DNA of 46,899 bases from a virus: positions 1-46,899 of IMG/VR virus record IMGVR_UViG_3300036770_000424; one strand, written 5' to 3'. The notes under the pieces were generated by a model, which searched no databases, was not told the origin of the DNA, and was given only the letters and a program-made list of their open reading frames with translations. Position numbers and translations under genes: made by a program. This document shows positions 33,135 to 40,620 of the stretch, one piece after another (the first letter of the stretch is position 1; the number at the start of each line of letters is the position of its first letter).

Positions 33135-33592
33135 AGCCTAGCTCCTTTGCTAGAATTAACTACTGCGGGTATAACCTGTATATTCCAAGGCACATGTAAT
33201 CCGGAAACTGTGTTGCCTTGTAACGGAACAATATGGTCTACATCCCACTGAAACCCAAACAGTTTAGTTCTTTTAACCGCAACCTCATACGCTTCTTCTA
33301 ACATCCAAAGATCGTCTTTAGAAAGCCATTTTGGCGTTCTTTGCATTTTAGCGGCTTGTCGCTTCCTTACATACGCTTGTGACTTATGTTTATTCCGTTC
33401 ACGCCAAACCTTGCGTATTTCTTTCATCTGCTCTTTGTTTTGTTCCATCCACGCTGCTACCCTCGCACGGCATGCTTCTTTATTGCTTTCAGCGTATTTT
33501 TGCTTCGCCGCTTTTACCTTTTTGGGGTTTGCAGCAGACCAAGCATTTACACGCTGTAGCTTACGAGGGTCTTTAGGGTCAGCGTAGGGCAT
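33131..33592 (-). CDS. HNH endonuclease-like protein
   Basis: Start ATG 33592 (MPYADPKDPRKLQRVN) directly follows the previous stop; the frame runs up to 33697 without a ribosome site. Of its 153 residues, the first 90 are a basic helical region (KKVKAAKQKYAES) and residues 116-153 have the HNH core: WDVDHIVPLQGN (D119, H120), GLHVPWNIQVIP (H133, N137) and VNSSKGARL (N146). It likely cuts or nicks DNA. It sits among structural genes, where homing or packaging-associated HNH genes are common. Confidence 0.8.
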   Translation of the reverse strand: MPYADPKDPRKLQRVNAWSAANPKKVKAAKQKYAESNKEACRARVAAWMEQNKEQMKEIRKVWRERNKHKSQAYVRKRQAAKMQRTPKWLSKDDLWMLEEAYEVAVKRTKLFGFQWDVDHIVPLQGNTVSGLHVPWNIQVIPAVVNSSKGARL

Positions 33593-33593
33593 T

Positions 33594-33884
33594 TTAAGCC
33601 ATCGGTCCTCGGCACATAATGCCTTTAGTAGCAGCCCCAACACCACGCATTTTGATCCCTGATGTTTTAACATCATCCCTACCGGGATCTCCAGCACTTA
33701 CGCGACCCGCAACAGTGTTGCAAGTCATTTGATTTGCTGCCAGTGTATTAGGATCAGGTGGGCGGCTTACAGCTTTCATGGCTTCTTTTTCACCAATGAA
33801 TTTACCTGTCATCGTGTGAGGAGGGGCATAAAGAGCGCCGTCACCGACCTCTTTTCCCATAACTTTTTTACTGTACTTAGCCAT
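33594..33884 (-). CDS. Small basic virion-associated protein
   Basis: A 96-residue protein whose end TSGIKMRGVGAATKGIMCRG is a recurrent signature in aquatic phages. It is basic and has no hydrophobic core motifs. It is one of a row of small Lys/Gly-rich proteins in the head-connector block, probably packaged in the virion or bound to DNA. Its start overlaps the preceding stop. Confidence 0.7.
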   Translation of the reverse strand: MAKYSKKVMGKEVGDGALYAPPHTMTGKFIGEKEAMKAVSRPPDPNTLAANQMTCNTVAGRVSAGDPGRDDVKTSGIKMRGVGAATKGIMCRGPMA

Positions 33885-34069
33885 TATCGACCCCTCGAAG
33901 AAGACCGCTGATTCATAGCCCGAGCAAGATTACGCCCATACTTCTTCATTTCCAGAGACGTAACTCCACCCTTTTTCATCTTTTTAGCACCATGCATGGA
34001 AGCCTCGTGTCCTTTCACGGCTTTACGAGCTTCGGTTTTTGCAACGCTGCGTACTTTATTCATAGTCAT
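33884..34069 (-). CDS. Small basic phage protein (61 aa)
   Basis: TAGGAGTAAGAAA precedes the ATG at 34069. The product is strongly basic; its second half, GGVTSLEMKKYGRNLARAM followed by NQRSSSRGR, is a motif found repeatedly in phage virion-gene clusters. A role in binding DNA or in assembly is likely but unproven. Confidence 0.7.
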   Translation of the reverse strand: MTMNKVRSVAKTEARKAVKGHEASMHGAKKMKKGGVTSLEMKKYGRNLARAMNQRSSSRGR

Positions 34070-34079
34070 TTTCTTACTC

Positions 34080-34508
34080 CTAAACGGTTACAACAGTGAC
34101 ATTACCTAGGGTAATCCCTAGCGCTAAATTGTTAGGCGTTAACCCGGCATCATCTGCCCTAGCACCCCCAACAGGCGCCCATCCCCATTGGATAATTCTA
34201 CTACCACCCTCTGAATAACCAAAGCCTAATGGCGCAGTACTATTAGTAAGTAAAATCTGCAACCCATTAGTACCAGAAACTTGATAGCTAACATCTGGCC
34301 TCGGATCTCTAACCGCTTGAGGGTCATTTACCGGATACATACCCAACTGCAACTGGGGTTGATCAGGGTCCCAACAAGTCGGACAAACTTTAATCTTAAA
34401 TGGTCGAGTCTTTACGATCTGTATTTTTAACTGCTTTAGCATGTACCGCTGTGCACACCGGTCACACTCTGCAATCGCATATTTACCAGAGGCAAACCGA
34501 TTAGGCAT
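34080..34508 (-). CDS. Zinc-ribbon virion protein
   Basis: A 142-residue protein with two CxxC pairs, C15/C18 (AECDRCAQRY) and C42/C45 (VCPTCWDPDQ), which form a rubredoxin-like zinc ribbon. The start PNRFASGKYAIAECDRC and the segment LGMYPVNDPQAVRDPRPD are recurrent in phages. The C-terminal part is Gly/Thr-rich and beta-like. It lies before a connector protein and may link structural parts. Confidence 0.75.
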   Translation of the reverse strand: MPNRFASGKYAIAECDRCAQRYMLKQLKIQIVKTRPFKIKVCPTCWDPDQPQLQLGMYPVNDPQAVRDPRPDVSYQVSGTNGLQILLTNSTAPLGFGYSEGGSRIIQWGWAPVGGARADDAGLTPNNLALGITLGNVTVVTV

Positions 34509-34511
34509 GGT

Positions 34512-35444
34512 TTACCCCGCGTAGAATAAATTACGTGGGACGATCCGAAGCGGAGCAGTCTCTCTATCTTCGGAGGAAGCCATTAACCAATGTTCTTCGT
34601 AGTCAGCCTTTAGCATCTGAATTCTTAGCGGATCAACTTCAGGTAGCTTCATACTTAGGTGTGCAGCAAGACCAGCCACAAGGCAAGGTAAAAGCCTGAA
34701 CGGAATATCCTGAGTATTGACGCCGTTGCCAGCATCTTGCATCCGGCGCATCCTCCAGTAAATAAAGGTGTACTGGTCGCCCGGAGCATTGGGGGTAGGC
34801 CAGAGGTTTACGCAAGGTAAATTTTGAACAGAGATGGCTGCTCCAGTAAGATGCGCGGCTGCGGTTGTGCCGTACTGTCCTCTAGCACAATTTAAGAGTT
34901 GGTTATTCGTAATGTCTACGTTAGGGTAGCTAATAGTCTCATTACCGATTTTTACAAAACCAGCGGCAGCAAGTTCTGACACGTTAGATACAGTAATTGT
35001 CGTATCTGTAGCAGAGATATTGCCAGATAGCGTCACAGTTGTTGGGTTAGTCTCCCCGGTCTGCCTGTTAAACCAATACTGAATTGGGCGTCCTTGGGTG
35101 AGTTTATTGGGTATCGAAGAATAAGTCGGCTCAGCAATATTGCTGATATTAATATCCGACTGGTTCAAAGTAGCGTTATTTTGTCGTATTACAGTATCCA
35201 AAAGCTGGATCGTATCGACTGGAACAGGATAAATAGCCTGACCAGTAACTAAAGGTATAGCACCCTGCTCAATTGTCCAGAGGTTAATACCTCGGTTCGC
35301 CCACTCAATCGTCAGAAGATTAAGACTTCGACGCGCAGTTCTGAACTCGTAACCAGTACGAAGTTCTTTCCCGCAACGCTCAAACGCCTCTTCAAATATA
35401 TTGCTGAGGTCAAGGTTAAAAGCGTGGGTGCCAGAAGTGGTCAC
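34512..35444 (-). CDS. Head-tail adaptor/tail protein (gp4-like)
   Basis: A 310-residue protein. The N-terminal pattern EEAFERCGKELRTGYEF, then RRSLNLLTIEWANRGINLW and AIYPVPVDTIQLLDTVIR, is typical of phage gp4-like tail adaptors. A Thr-rich insert (about 135-200, VTLSGNISATDTTITVSN) looks like a beta-domain insertion. The C-terminal LKADYEEHWLMASSEDRETA is helical. It probably forms the adaptor or nozzle ring under the portal. Confidence 0.75.
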   Translation of the reverse strand: MTTSGTHAFNLDLSNIFEEAFERCGKELRTGYEFRTARRSLNLLTIEWANRGINLWTIEQGAIPLVTGQAIYPVPVDTIQLLDTVIRQNNATLNQSDINISNIAEPTYSSIPNKLTQGRPIQYWFNRQTGETNPTTVTLSGNISATDTTITVSNVSELAAAGFVKIGNETISYPNVDITNNQLLNCARGQYGTTAAAHLTGAAISVQNLPCVNLWPTPNAPGDQYTFIYWRMRRMQDAGNGVNTQDIPFRLLPCLVAGLAAHLSMKLPEVDPLRIQMLKADYEEHWLMASSEDRETAPLRIVPRNLFYAG

Positions 35445-35710
35445 TTCTTAAGTCCTTTTAAAGTCTGCGCTAGACGAGCACGTTGACCCATCTTACCGGG
35501 CTTTTTAGCTGCTGCGGCAAGCTTTTTAGCCGGTATTGGTTTACCGGGCTTTGCCCCAAGCGAACTGCGTAACGCCCCAGGTTTTTTAATGGCGCCTTTA
35601 ATCCAGTTGGTACTACCACCTTTTTTCATACCCGGCACACCACGACCCTTTAGGATGTCAGCTTTAGTAACTTCACCGTCTTTATTTAGATCTGGAAAAC
35701 TTTTAGCCAT
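35441..35710 (-). CDS. Small basic protein with EF-hand-like loop (89 aa)
   Basis: An 89-residue protein: residues 7-18 DLNKDGEVTKAD match a calcium-binding EF-hand/dockerin loop, then GRGVPGMKKGGSTNWIKG and a very basic tail (PAKKLAAAAKKPGKMGQR, LKGLKK). The Lys-rich part is a recurrent phage virion motif. It overlaps the next connector gene by 4 bases. Calcium binding and virion location are inferred. Confidence 0.7.
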   Translation of the reverse strand: MAKSFPDLNKDGEVTKADILKGRGVPGMKKGGSTNWIKGAIKKPGALRSSLGAKPGKPIPAKKLAAAAKKPGKMGQRARLAQTLKGLKK

Positions 35711-35949
35711 TATCGAAACCTCGCTGTCTTCTTTGCAATTCCCTTAGGTTGAGCGACGAACTGCTTACCCTTAGCCTTACCTGCCCGTTTGGCCCTCGTA
35801 GTAGCTGCATATTCGGCGGGAGACAAAGCTTTGATAGCTGCGGAGGGCAAATATCGTTCACCAGTATCCGAAGAACGCTTACCACTTTTAGTTCTCCATT
35901 TCTGGTTTGTCCAATCTTTCAAGGACTGTTGCGGCTTCCTTAGCGGCAT
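35710..35949 (-). CDS. DUF5872-like small basic protein
   Basis: A 79-residue basic protein with the phage DUF5872 pattern: SLKDWTNQKWRTKSGKR, GERYLPSAAIKALSPAEYAA, then RAGKAKGKQFVAQPKGIA. No catalytic function known. It overlaps a small upstream gene by 62 bases and the EF-hand protein by one base. Probably virion-associated or DNA-binding. Confidence 0.7.
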   Translation of the reverse strand: MPLRKPQQSLKDWTNQKWRTKSGKRSSDTGERYLPSAAIKALSPAEYAATTRAKRAGKAKGKQFVAQPKGIAKKTARFR

Positions 35950-36052
35950 CTGTCTCTACCCTTCGCATCTCTCTATAAGTTTCAGAAGCGCCTAAGATCC
36001 ATTTAAAAACGTTTCCATCTTTCTTTGGATCGTAGACTGGCTTGCGAATCAC
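35888..36052 (-). CDS. Small overlapping helical protein (54 aa)
   Basis: A GTG at 36052 overlaps the previous stop (GTGA) and the frame ends TAA at 35888-35890. The product MIRKPVYDPKKDGNVFKW, ILGASETYREMRRVETDA, then KEAATVLERLDKPEMEN, is a plausible small helical protein. It overlaps the DUF5872-like gene by 62 bases, an unusually long overlap here. Function unknown. Confidence 0.55.
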   Translation of the reverse strand: MIRKPVYDPKKDGNVFKWILGASETYREMRRVETDAAKEAATVLERLDKPEMEN

Positions 36053-36333
36053 TTATAGCCACCACCAGCGGCTTTATACTTCTTAGCCAATAGTTGCGCT
36101 TTTCTTGCGGACCATTTTCCTGCTCCAGTACCTTGGGTACTTGAAGCTTTGATCTGCTCAAAAAGACGCTTACGCATACCGGGCTTGGTATAGGCATTTG
36201 ACTCGTTAACACGAGACTTGACCTTCCCACCCTCTTTATATTGGGTGAACTTGTCGCCATCCTTCCGCCTGCCAATCTTTGCTTTTGGCATTTTGGAAGG
36301 GCGGATTGCGCCCATACCTCGACTCGGCATCAT
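36049..36333 (-). CDS. Small basic virion-type protein (94 aa)
   Basis: The ATG at 36333 overlaps the preceding stop (TAATG). The protein is Lys-rich: TQYKEGGKVKSRVNES, PGMRKRLFEQIKASSTQG and ending WSARKAQLLAKKYKAAGG, a motif recurring in phage structural clusters. It is likely to bind DNA or other virion proteins. Unknown function. Confidence 0.7.
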   Translation of the reverse strand: MMPSRGMGAIRPSKMPKAKIGRRKDGDKFTQYKEGGKVKSRVNESNAYTKPGMRKRLFEQIKASSTQGTGAGKWSARKAQLLAKKYKAAGGGYK

Positions 36334-36770
36334 TAGCACTTACCGCCCATAGCCATTTTTTTCGCCATGCCGCCGTAAGCCATCTTAACTTCCGTACCTC
36401 GAGTTTTGCCTTTAACAGCAATACCATCAGCACGTTTGGAAGCAGAACCCATGTGGGGTTTACCTGTTTTGACTTTACCCATTTTAGAAGCCTTAACTGA
36501 ACCGCCAGACTTCATCTTTTTGATATCGCCAACAACACGCTTTTTCTCAGCGGCGAGGTTTTTCTTACCCTTGGGGGTGGTTGCTTTTTCGGAATCAATG
36601 CGACCAAGTTCCTCGAGACGGTTCATACGCTCAGTGTTTGCCATTTTGTTACCCTCTTTCTTAGTAAATTCACGACCCACGGACTGTGGGACCCCTACCT
36701 TCTTGGCAAACTTTGGATTGTTTGCCAATGCCTGCATAAACTTTTCCTGCTTTCTTGATACCGGGGGCAC
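36333..36770 (-). CDS. Small basic protein, DUF3008-like N-terminus (145 aa)
   Basis: A 145-residue protein. The start PVSRKQEKFMQALANNP resembles DUF3008 phage proteins, and the middle is strongly basic (KKNLAAEKKRVVGDIKKM). The C-terminus, SASKRADGIAVKGKTRGT then GGMAKKMAMGGKC, recurs in aquatic phage genomes. Role unknown; likely virion. Confidence 0.7.
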   Translation of the reverse strand: MPPVSRKQEKFMQALANNPKFAKKVGVPQSVGREFTKKEGNKMANTERMNRLEELGRIDSEKATTPKGKKNLAAEKKRVVGDIKKMKSGGSVKASKMGKVKTGKPHMGSASKRADGIAVKGKTRGTEVKMAYGGMAKKMAMGGKC

Positions 36771-36773
36771 TAT

Positions 36774-37019
36774 TTATCTCCTAGCGCTCAAGGCATCAAT
36801 TTTCTTCTCGAGTCGGTCAAAACCGCTATCGAAATGTTCACGAATCTTTTCCAAATCCTGCCGTACTTCAGCACGGGTAATGTGGTCACGGGCGACTTCC
36901 TCACGAGTACGGTTCAGCAAAATGCTGATCCGTTGGAGTTCATCGAACTTACCCTTAAGCATGAACACCATGACCCCCACAATTGCTGAGAGAACGACAT
37001 TCCATAGCATCATCTCCAT
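36774..37019 (-). CDS. Membrane-anchored coiled-coil protein (81 aa)
   Basis: An 81-residue protein: one N-terminal transmembrane helix (about 4-21, MLWNVVLSAIVGVMVFML) followed by a coiled-coil (LQRISILLNRTREEVARD, LEKIREHFDSGFDRLEK). Small proteins of this layout recur in similar phage clusters. It may anchor a virion or lysis component to the membrane. It abuts the neighbouring gene by one base. Confidence 0.7.
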   Translation of the reverse strand: MEMMLWNVVLSAIVGVMVFMLKGKFDELQRISILLNRTREEVARDHITRAEVRQDLEKIREHFDSGFDRLEKKIDALSARR

Positions 37020-37307
37020 TTAGCACTTCCATCGCTTTCTCGCTTGACGAATGCGGCTGTTTGGGTCTTTTGCGGCCTCAGGAAACTTCTTCATCTGCCC
37101 AAGCGATCTAGCGCAGAATGACTTACGTCGTGCTGCGCGCTTGCCTGTGGGCTTATCTTCGGTCACGGCGGTCTGGAGTTTTGACCCAGGATTGGCTTTG
37201 CGATATGCAGCCACCCCTTTTTTGGTCATGCCAGCACCCTGCTTAGTCGGACGAAAGTTGCCCGACTTCACGGATGTCTTAATCCCCATACCTTTAGAGT
37301 TAGGCAT
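37020..37307 (-). CDS. DUF6321-like small basic protein (95 aa)
   Basis: A 95-residue basic protein with the DUF6321-type pattern: AGMTKKGVAAYRKANPGSK, RRKSFCARSLGQMKKF and RIRQARKRWKC at the end. The two cysteines may be structural. Recurrent in aquatic phages, function unknown. It overlaps the next gene by 8 bases. Confidence 0.7.
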   Translation of the reverse strand: MPNSKGMGIKTSVKSGNFRPTKQGAGMTKKGVAAYRKANPGSKLQTAVTEDKPTGKRAARRKSFCARSLGQMKKFPEAAKDPNSRIRQARKRWKC

Positions 37308-37587
37308 AAAACACCGTTATAGAGGTAAGGTCCGTCACATCTGCATAGATATCCGTTTCGCAACGAATGCCTTGTCCCGGAACAACAACGTTAAACGGCG
37401 AAGGTTCAGTACTAGCAGGCCAACTAGATTGGAAAACTACATCTCCACCTGACCCACCATCCTTAAGTACTAAAGAACCCGCAGTAGCTGCCGGAGAAAT
37501 TAATATACCTTTAATCCGCGCAGGAGCACCAAAGATAGTGCCATCATTAATTCTGTACGTACTTTTTACATCAGTCTGCATGCCCAT
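37300..37587 (-). CDS. Small beta-rich virion protein (95 aa)
   Basis: A 95-residue beta-rich protein with the phage motif MQTDVKSTYRINDGTIFG and PARIKGILISPAATAGSL, ending TDIYADVTDLTSITVFYA. It resembles small decoration or tail proteins found beside capsid and connector genes. It overlaps a 52-residue coiled-coil gene by 17 bases. Confidence 0.7.
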   Translation of the reverse strand: MGMQTDVKSTYRINDGTIFGAPARIKGILISPAATAGSLVLKDGGSGGDVVFQSSWPASTEPSPFNVVVPGQGIRCETDIYADVTDLTSITVFYA

Positions 37588-37729
37588 CTTGGTTCTCCAG
37601 TTTCTCTAGCAAAGCCTTTAGCTCAGCTATTTGCTTAGCTTGTGCTGCTACGATACCCATGACATGGTCTCTTTGATTTTCCAGAAGCCCAAGCATGGCT
37701 TGGACCTCTGGGTCTTTATGAGTCAACAT
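37571..37729 (-). CDS. Small coiled-coil protein (52 aa)
   Basis: The ATG at 37729 overlaps the previous stop (TAATG) and the TGA is at 37571-37573. The product has EVQAMLGLLENQRDHV then GIVAAQAKQIAELKALLE, with heptad-like leucines, and ends KLENQDGHAD. It is likely a short coiled coil, perhaps an assembly chaperone or oligomerisation helper. No ribosome site needed because of coupling. Confidence 0.6.
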   Translation of the reverse strand: MLTHKDPEVQAMLGLLENQRDHVMGIVAAQAKQIAELKALLEKLENQDGHAD

Positions 37730-38457
37730 TAAACAGTTACTTCTTGCCAGTCGCCGCTTGAATCAACCACAAGCAGTTTGCCAGTCGTACTGTTAATACC
37801 AAGAGAACCGATACCAAGACCAGAAGCGGTGCCATCAGTAAAGTTACCAACTTTAATAACCACGGGATCGTCGTTAGCGTCATCAGCCAGACGGATCTCA
37901 GCAGTCTTGTAGGCTTGAACGCCCGAGGGGCCACCAGCATCAGCGACAGGATCTTGGATCTTGAGATCAAGACCGTAAGTGAAACCAGAAGCGGCTGTAG
38001 TTTGAGCCATTGCCACACCAAAAGCGGCACGGCAGGTAGTAGTACCAGCATCACCGTCCATGAACGCCATTACAGCAGCGTCACCAGACAGGGTGTTGGT
38101 GTTGATGATGCCCATCACACCAGCCATTAGGGCATCGTTGTTGTAGGTACCGATAACGGCAAACTCTCCTGCCACACCAGCCATATAGTTAAACGTGGTG
38201 GAGGGAACAGTTGCAAAAGGTGCGCCGGTCTGAACTCGACCAAAGACAGCAAGTGCTTCACCGGGAGATTGATAATCGCTTGAGCCAAATCCAACGGTCG
38301 GCATTACGCGAGTATAGAAACCAGAAGCTGCGGTACCTTGATCGACAGGGATCACGGAACCTGCATTAATAGTCGTGGGGGTAAGAGGTTGGTTAGCGCT
38401 TGCGTCTCCGCCCCTGTAGCCAGAACGAACTGGCCCTGAAAAAGTAGTACGTGCCAT
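37729..38457 (-). CDS. Virion decoration/structural protein (242 aa)
   Basis: The ATG at 38457 (MARTTFSGPVRSGYRGG) follows GAAAGGTCTATC; the frame is open to 38481 without support. The 242-residue product is beta-rich with Ala/Gly/Thr: PTTINAGSVIPVDQGTAASG, GEFAVIGTYNNDALMAG. Such proteins recur next to capsid genes as head decorations or minor head proteins. The gene is the first after the terminator downstream of the capsid gene. Confidence 0.7.
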   Translation of the reverse strand: MARTTFSGPVRSGYRGGDASANQPLTPTTINAGSVIPVDQGTAASGFYTRVMPTVGFGSSDYQSPGEALAVFGRVQTGAPFATVPSTTFNYMAGVAGEFAVIGTYNNDALMAGVMGIINTNTLSGDAAVMAFMDGDAGTTTCRAAFGVAMAQTTAASGFTYGLDLKIQDPVADAGGPSGVQAYKTAEIRLADDANDDPVVIKVGNFTDGTASGLGIGSLGINSTTGKLLVVDSSGDWQEVTV

Positions 38458-38558
38458 GATAGACCTTTCGTGTAGTAGCACATCCTCGCACCGTCTCTAC
38501 TAAGTCTGCTAGGTCAGTCGGTACGAGTAAAAATTCCTAGACTCAAACTGCAAAATAC
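38458..38558 (-). other. Gene-free gap before the decoration gene
   Basis: Apart from the ribosome site next to the decoration gene, I see no gene, repeat or convincing promoter here. A short inverted pair GAGT/ACTC on the - strand is present. If the terminator just upstream works, a late promoter would be expected in this gap, but none stands out. Confidence 0.4.
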
Positions 38559-38587
38559 ACCAAAAAGAAAGGGGGCACAAGGCCCCC
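38559..38587 (-). terminator. Terminator after the capsid gene
   Basis: On the - strand GGGGGC (complement of 38582-38587) pairs with GCCCCC (complement of 38571-38576) around a 5-base loop, and TTTCTTTTTGG follows. It lies just after the capsid stop at 38593, so it would reduce read-through from capsid genes and let the capsid transcript be more abundant. Confidence 0.8.
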
Positions 38588-38592
38588 TATTC

Positions 38593-39498
38593 TTATCCCT
38601 GAGAACCGTACATACCCAGAGGATCAGACCAGCCGAACGAATAACGCTCACGGCTCTTGTAACGAACGTTGCCCGTATCAAAGTCACCATCCATAGAATT
38701 CTGGAGGGGAACACGGATAAAGTGCTTCATACCGTTAGGTACGTCGGTCGTAAGGAACCAAGCGTTGGTATCCGTCAAGAAGTGGTTAATGGTGTATCCC
38801 TCAGAGATAGAACCATTGTTCTTGATGGCGTTGATGTCGTTATCAGCCGTTCCAACACGAAGCTCAGTCTCAAGGAGACGGGTAGCCACGAACTGGAGTG
38901 CGGGGGGAATAACGAGTTTCTTGGGTTTAGCGGCGATCAACAGGCCACGTTCGTCCGTCCAAGCAGCGATCTGAATAACGGCATTCTCAAGAGAAGTCTC
39001 ATTCAGGTCAGTGGGGGTCGTAGGAATGTTGCTGTTGGTTCCACCAGAAACCAAGGGGTGGGCGTTTGAGAACAGAGGCTGTCCGTCACCACCAGCATAG
39101 GCTGAATCGAAACCGTTGTTAAGAACGGCAGCGGCTTTAACCTGCTTGGTGTAAGACATGGCACGAGCCAGAGCCTTGGTGTAACGAGCAGACAAGCTGT
39201 CGTACAGGTTGTCCTCGATGGCCTCTTCGGTCAGCGAGAATCCAAGAGCAATAGTCTCGTGGTTGTAACGGGCGGTCCAAGCTTCCTGCGCATTGTCATA
39301 AGCAATTGCAGAGCCTTCGTTCTTCACCGGAGCGGCGGAGAAGCCAGACAGCTTGGTTTCCTCTTCAAAGGAGCGCTCAGAAGTCTCAGTTTCGTAGATT
39401 TCTTTGTGCTCTTCGCCATAACGAGCGTACTCAAGACCGAACAACGCGTTCAGGCCAGGGAGCAGCTCTTTCAGTAGTTGTGCGCGTGAAATAGCCAT
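38593..39498 (-). CDS. Major capsid protein (Mu gpT-like)
   Basis: A 301-residue HK97-fold capsid protein of the Mu gpT-like kind. The N-terminal LLPGLNALFGLEYARYGEEH and EIYETETSERSFEEETKL, the helix EAIEDNLYDSLSARYTKAL, and a C-terminal GNVRYKSRERYSFGWSDP fit the family. It should form the icosahedral shell. It follows a scaffold gene and small head proteins, and a strong terminator directly behind the gene limits downstream expression. Confidence 0.85.
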   Translation of the reverse strand: MAISRAQLLKELLPGLNALFGLEYARYGEEHKEIYETETSERSFEEETKLSGFSAAPVKNEGSAIAYDNAQEAWTARYNHETIALGFSLTEEAIEDNLYDSLSARYTKALARAMSYTKQVKAAAVLNNGFDSAYAGGDGQPLFSNAHPLVSGGTNSNIPTTPTDLNETSLENAVIQIAAWTDERGLLIAAKPKKLVIPPALQFVATRLLETELRVGTADNDINAIKNNGSISEGYTINHFLTDTNAWFLTTDVPNGMKHFIRVPLQNSMDGDFDTGNVRYKSRERYSFGWSDPLGMYGSQG

Positions 39499-39509
39499 TT
39501 AAGTGCTCC

Positions 39510-40151
39510 TTATTTACCAAGTACGTTGTTGTAGGACTGATAGCCAAAGTTAAATTTGACGATCACTTCGGGGTACACAACGTTACCGCCCGACACATAA
39601 GACGTATCAGGTACTAAATCAATAATACGGAACGGAAGTGCGGTGGTGGTATCACTGTAGTAAATACCAGTCTGGGCGTTGCCATACGTAGTATTTGGGT
39701 TGTTCAATACCAAGCCAACGTTTGTACCAAGAGCGGTCTGCTGCACGGGGGCAATTACCAGACCAGTTGTGTTAGCAGTATCACCAACAGAAGCAACTTG
39801 ATACAGTGCATCGGGATCATCACTGATGTAAGCAAACGCATCAGTAACGCCAGAGGCAAACCCAGGCCAGTACTGGCTATAGGTAGGCTGCTTAGTTACA
39901 GGGTTGGTGTAGCGGCATCCAAGGAATACACCCAGAACACCAGCCACTGCGGAGGTATCCGATGCCAACGCAGATGCAATCACAGTACCAGTGGTATCCA
40001 GCTGAACTACTTGCCCGTTATACAGCGCGGTGTTGTAGTTAACTGAAGCGGTAGTGATGGCAATCTGACGAGTAGCACCAGCGAATACCTGACCACCGAT
40101 CAGGTTGATCGGCTTCAAGCCGTAAGGCTTGCTAATCGTAGGATAAGCCAT
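39510..40151 (-). CDS. Head structural/decoration protein
   Basis: A 213-residue protein just upstream of the capsid gene. MAYPTISKPYGLKPINLIGG is a recurrent start of minor head proteins next to Mu gpT-like capsids. It is beta-rich (ASVNYNTALYNGQVVQLDT, GCRYTNPVTKQPTYSQYW) and has no enzyme motif. Most likely a capsid decoration or stabilising protein. Confidence 0.75.
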   Translation of the reverse strand: MAYPTISKPYGLKPINLIGGQVFAGATRQIAITTASVNYNTALYNGQVVQLDTTGTVIASALASDTSAVAGVLGVFLGCRYTNPVTKQPTYSQYWPGFASGVTDAFAYISDDPDALYQVASVGDTANTTGLVIAPVQQTALGTNVGLVLNNPNTTYGNAQTGIYYSDTTTALPFRIIDLVPDTSYVSGGNVVYPEVIVKFNFGYQSYNNVLGK

Positions 40152-40167
40152 TGTTAACTCCTAAAAA

Positions 40168-40620
40168 TTAAGTTCCAGTACCAAAGCTAGACGAAGATTT
40201 ACGCTCTTTAAAGATCGGCATCCTCGGGTCACTTTGACGCATTAAGTTGTTGTCTACAGCTTCCGTCTGAGCGGCTGTCTGTTTGGCGTAATAGTTCTTA
40301 CGCTGATCGACAAACTCAGCAGGAGTCTTGCAAAGCAACAATCCTCCGATCTCGATACCGTCTTTAAAACGAGTATTTGGATCGGTTAGCAGTTGAAATT
40401 GAGGTTGTTCTGTAAGTGAGACGGGTTCCCAACCTTCTCGGAGCTTTGTCGAGACGTTTCTACCATCGTCTTTACCTAACATTGAAACCCTAATCCAGCG
40501 ATACTCGTACCCAGCTTGCTTGTCAGGCTCAGGGAGCAATTCAGGCGGCATCCACTGCTTAGGACGCTCTGTTAATGCTCGGGACTCTAACTCTCGCTTT
40601 AATCTATTTTGCTCAGCCAT
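40168..40620 (-). CDS. Conserved small head-region protein (150 aa)
   Basis: The ATG at 40620 follows GGAGTCACAAA and overlaps the scaffold end; the frame is open to 40647 without support. The 150-residue product contains KQWMPPELLPEPDKQAGYEY, RWIRVSMLGKDDGRNVSTKL and GLLLCKTPAEFVDQRKNYY, a pattern recurring in phages with this capsid arrangement. It is helical at the ends, with no catalytic motif. Probably a head or assembly accessory. Confidence 0.75.
   Translation of the reverse strand: MAEQNRLKRELESRALTERPKQWMPPELLPEPDKQAGYEYRWIRVSMLGKDDGRNVSTKLREGWEPVSLTEQPQFQLLTDPNTRFKDGIEIGGLLLCKTPAEFVDQRKNYYAKQTAAQTEAVDNNLMRQSDPRMPIFKERKSSSSFGTGT

Noticed and set aside
38458-38558. Late promoter after the capsid terminator
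   Set aside because: Only poor matches to -35/-10 boxes on the - strand.
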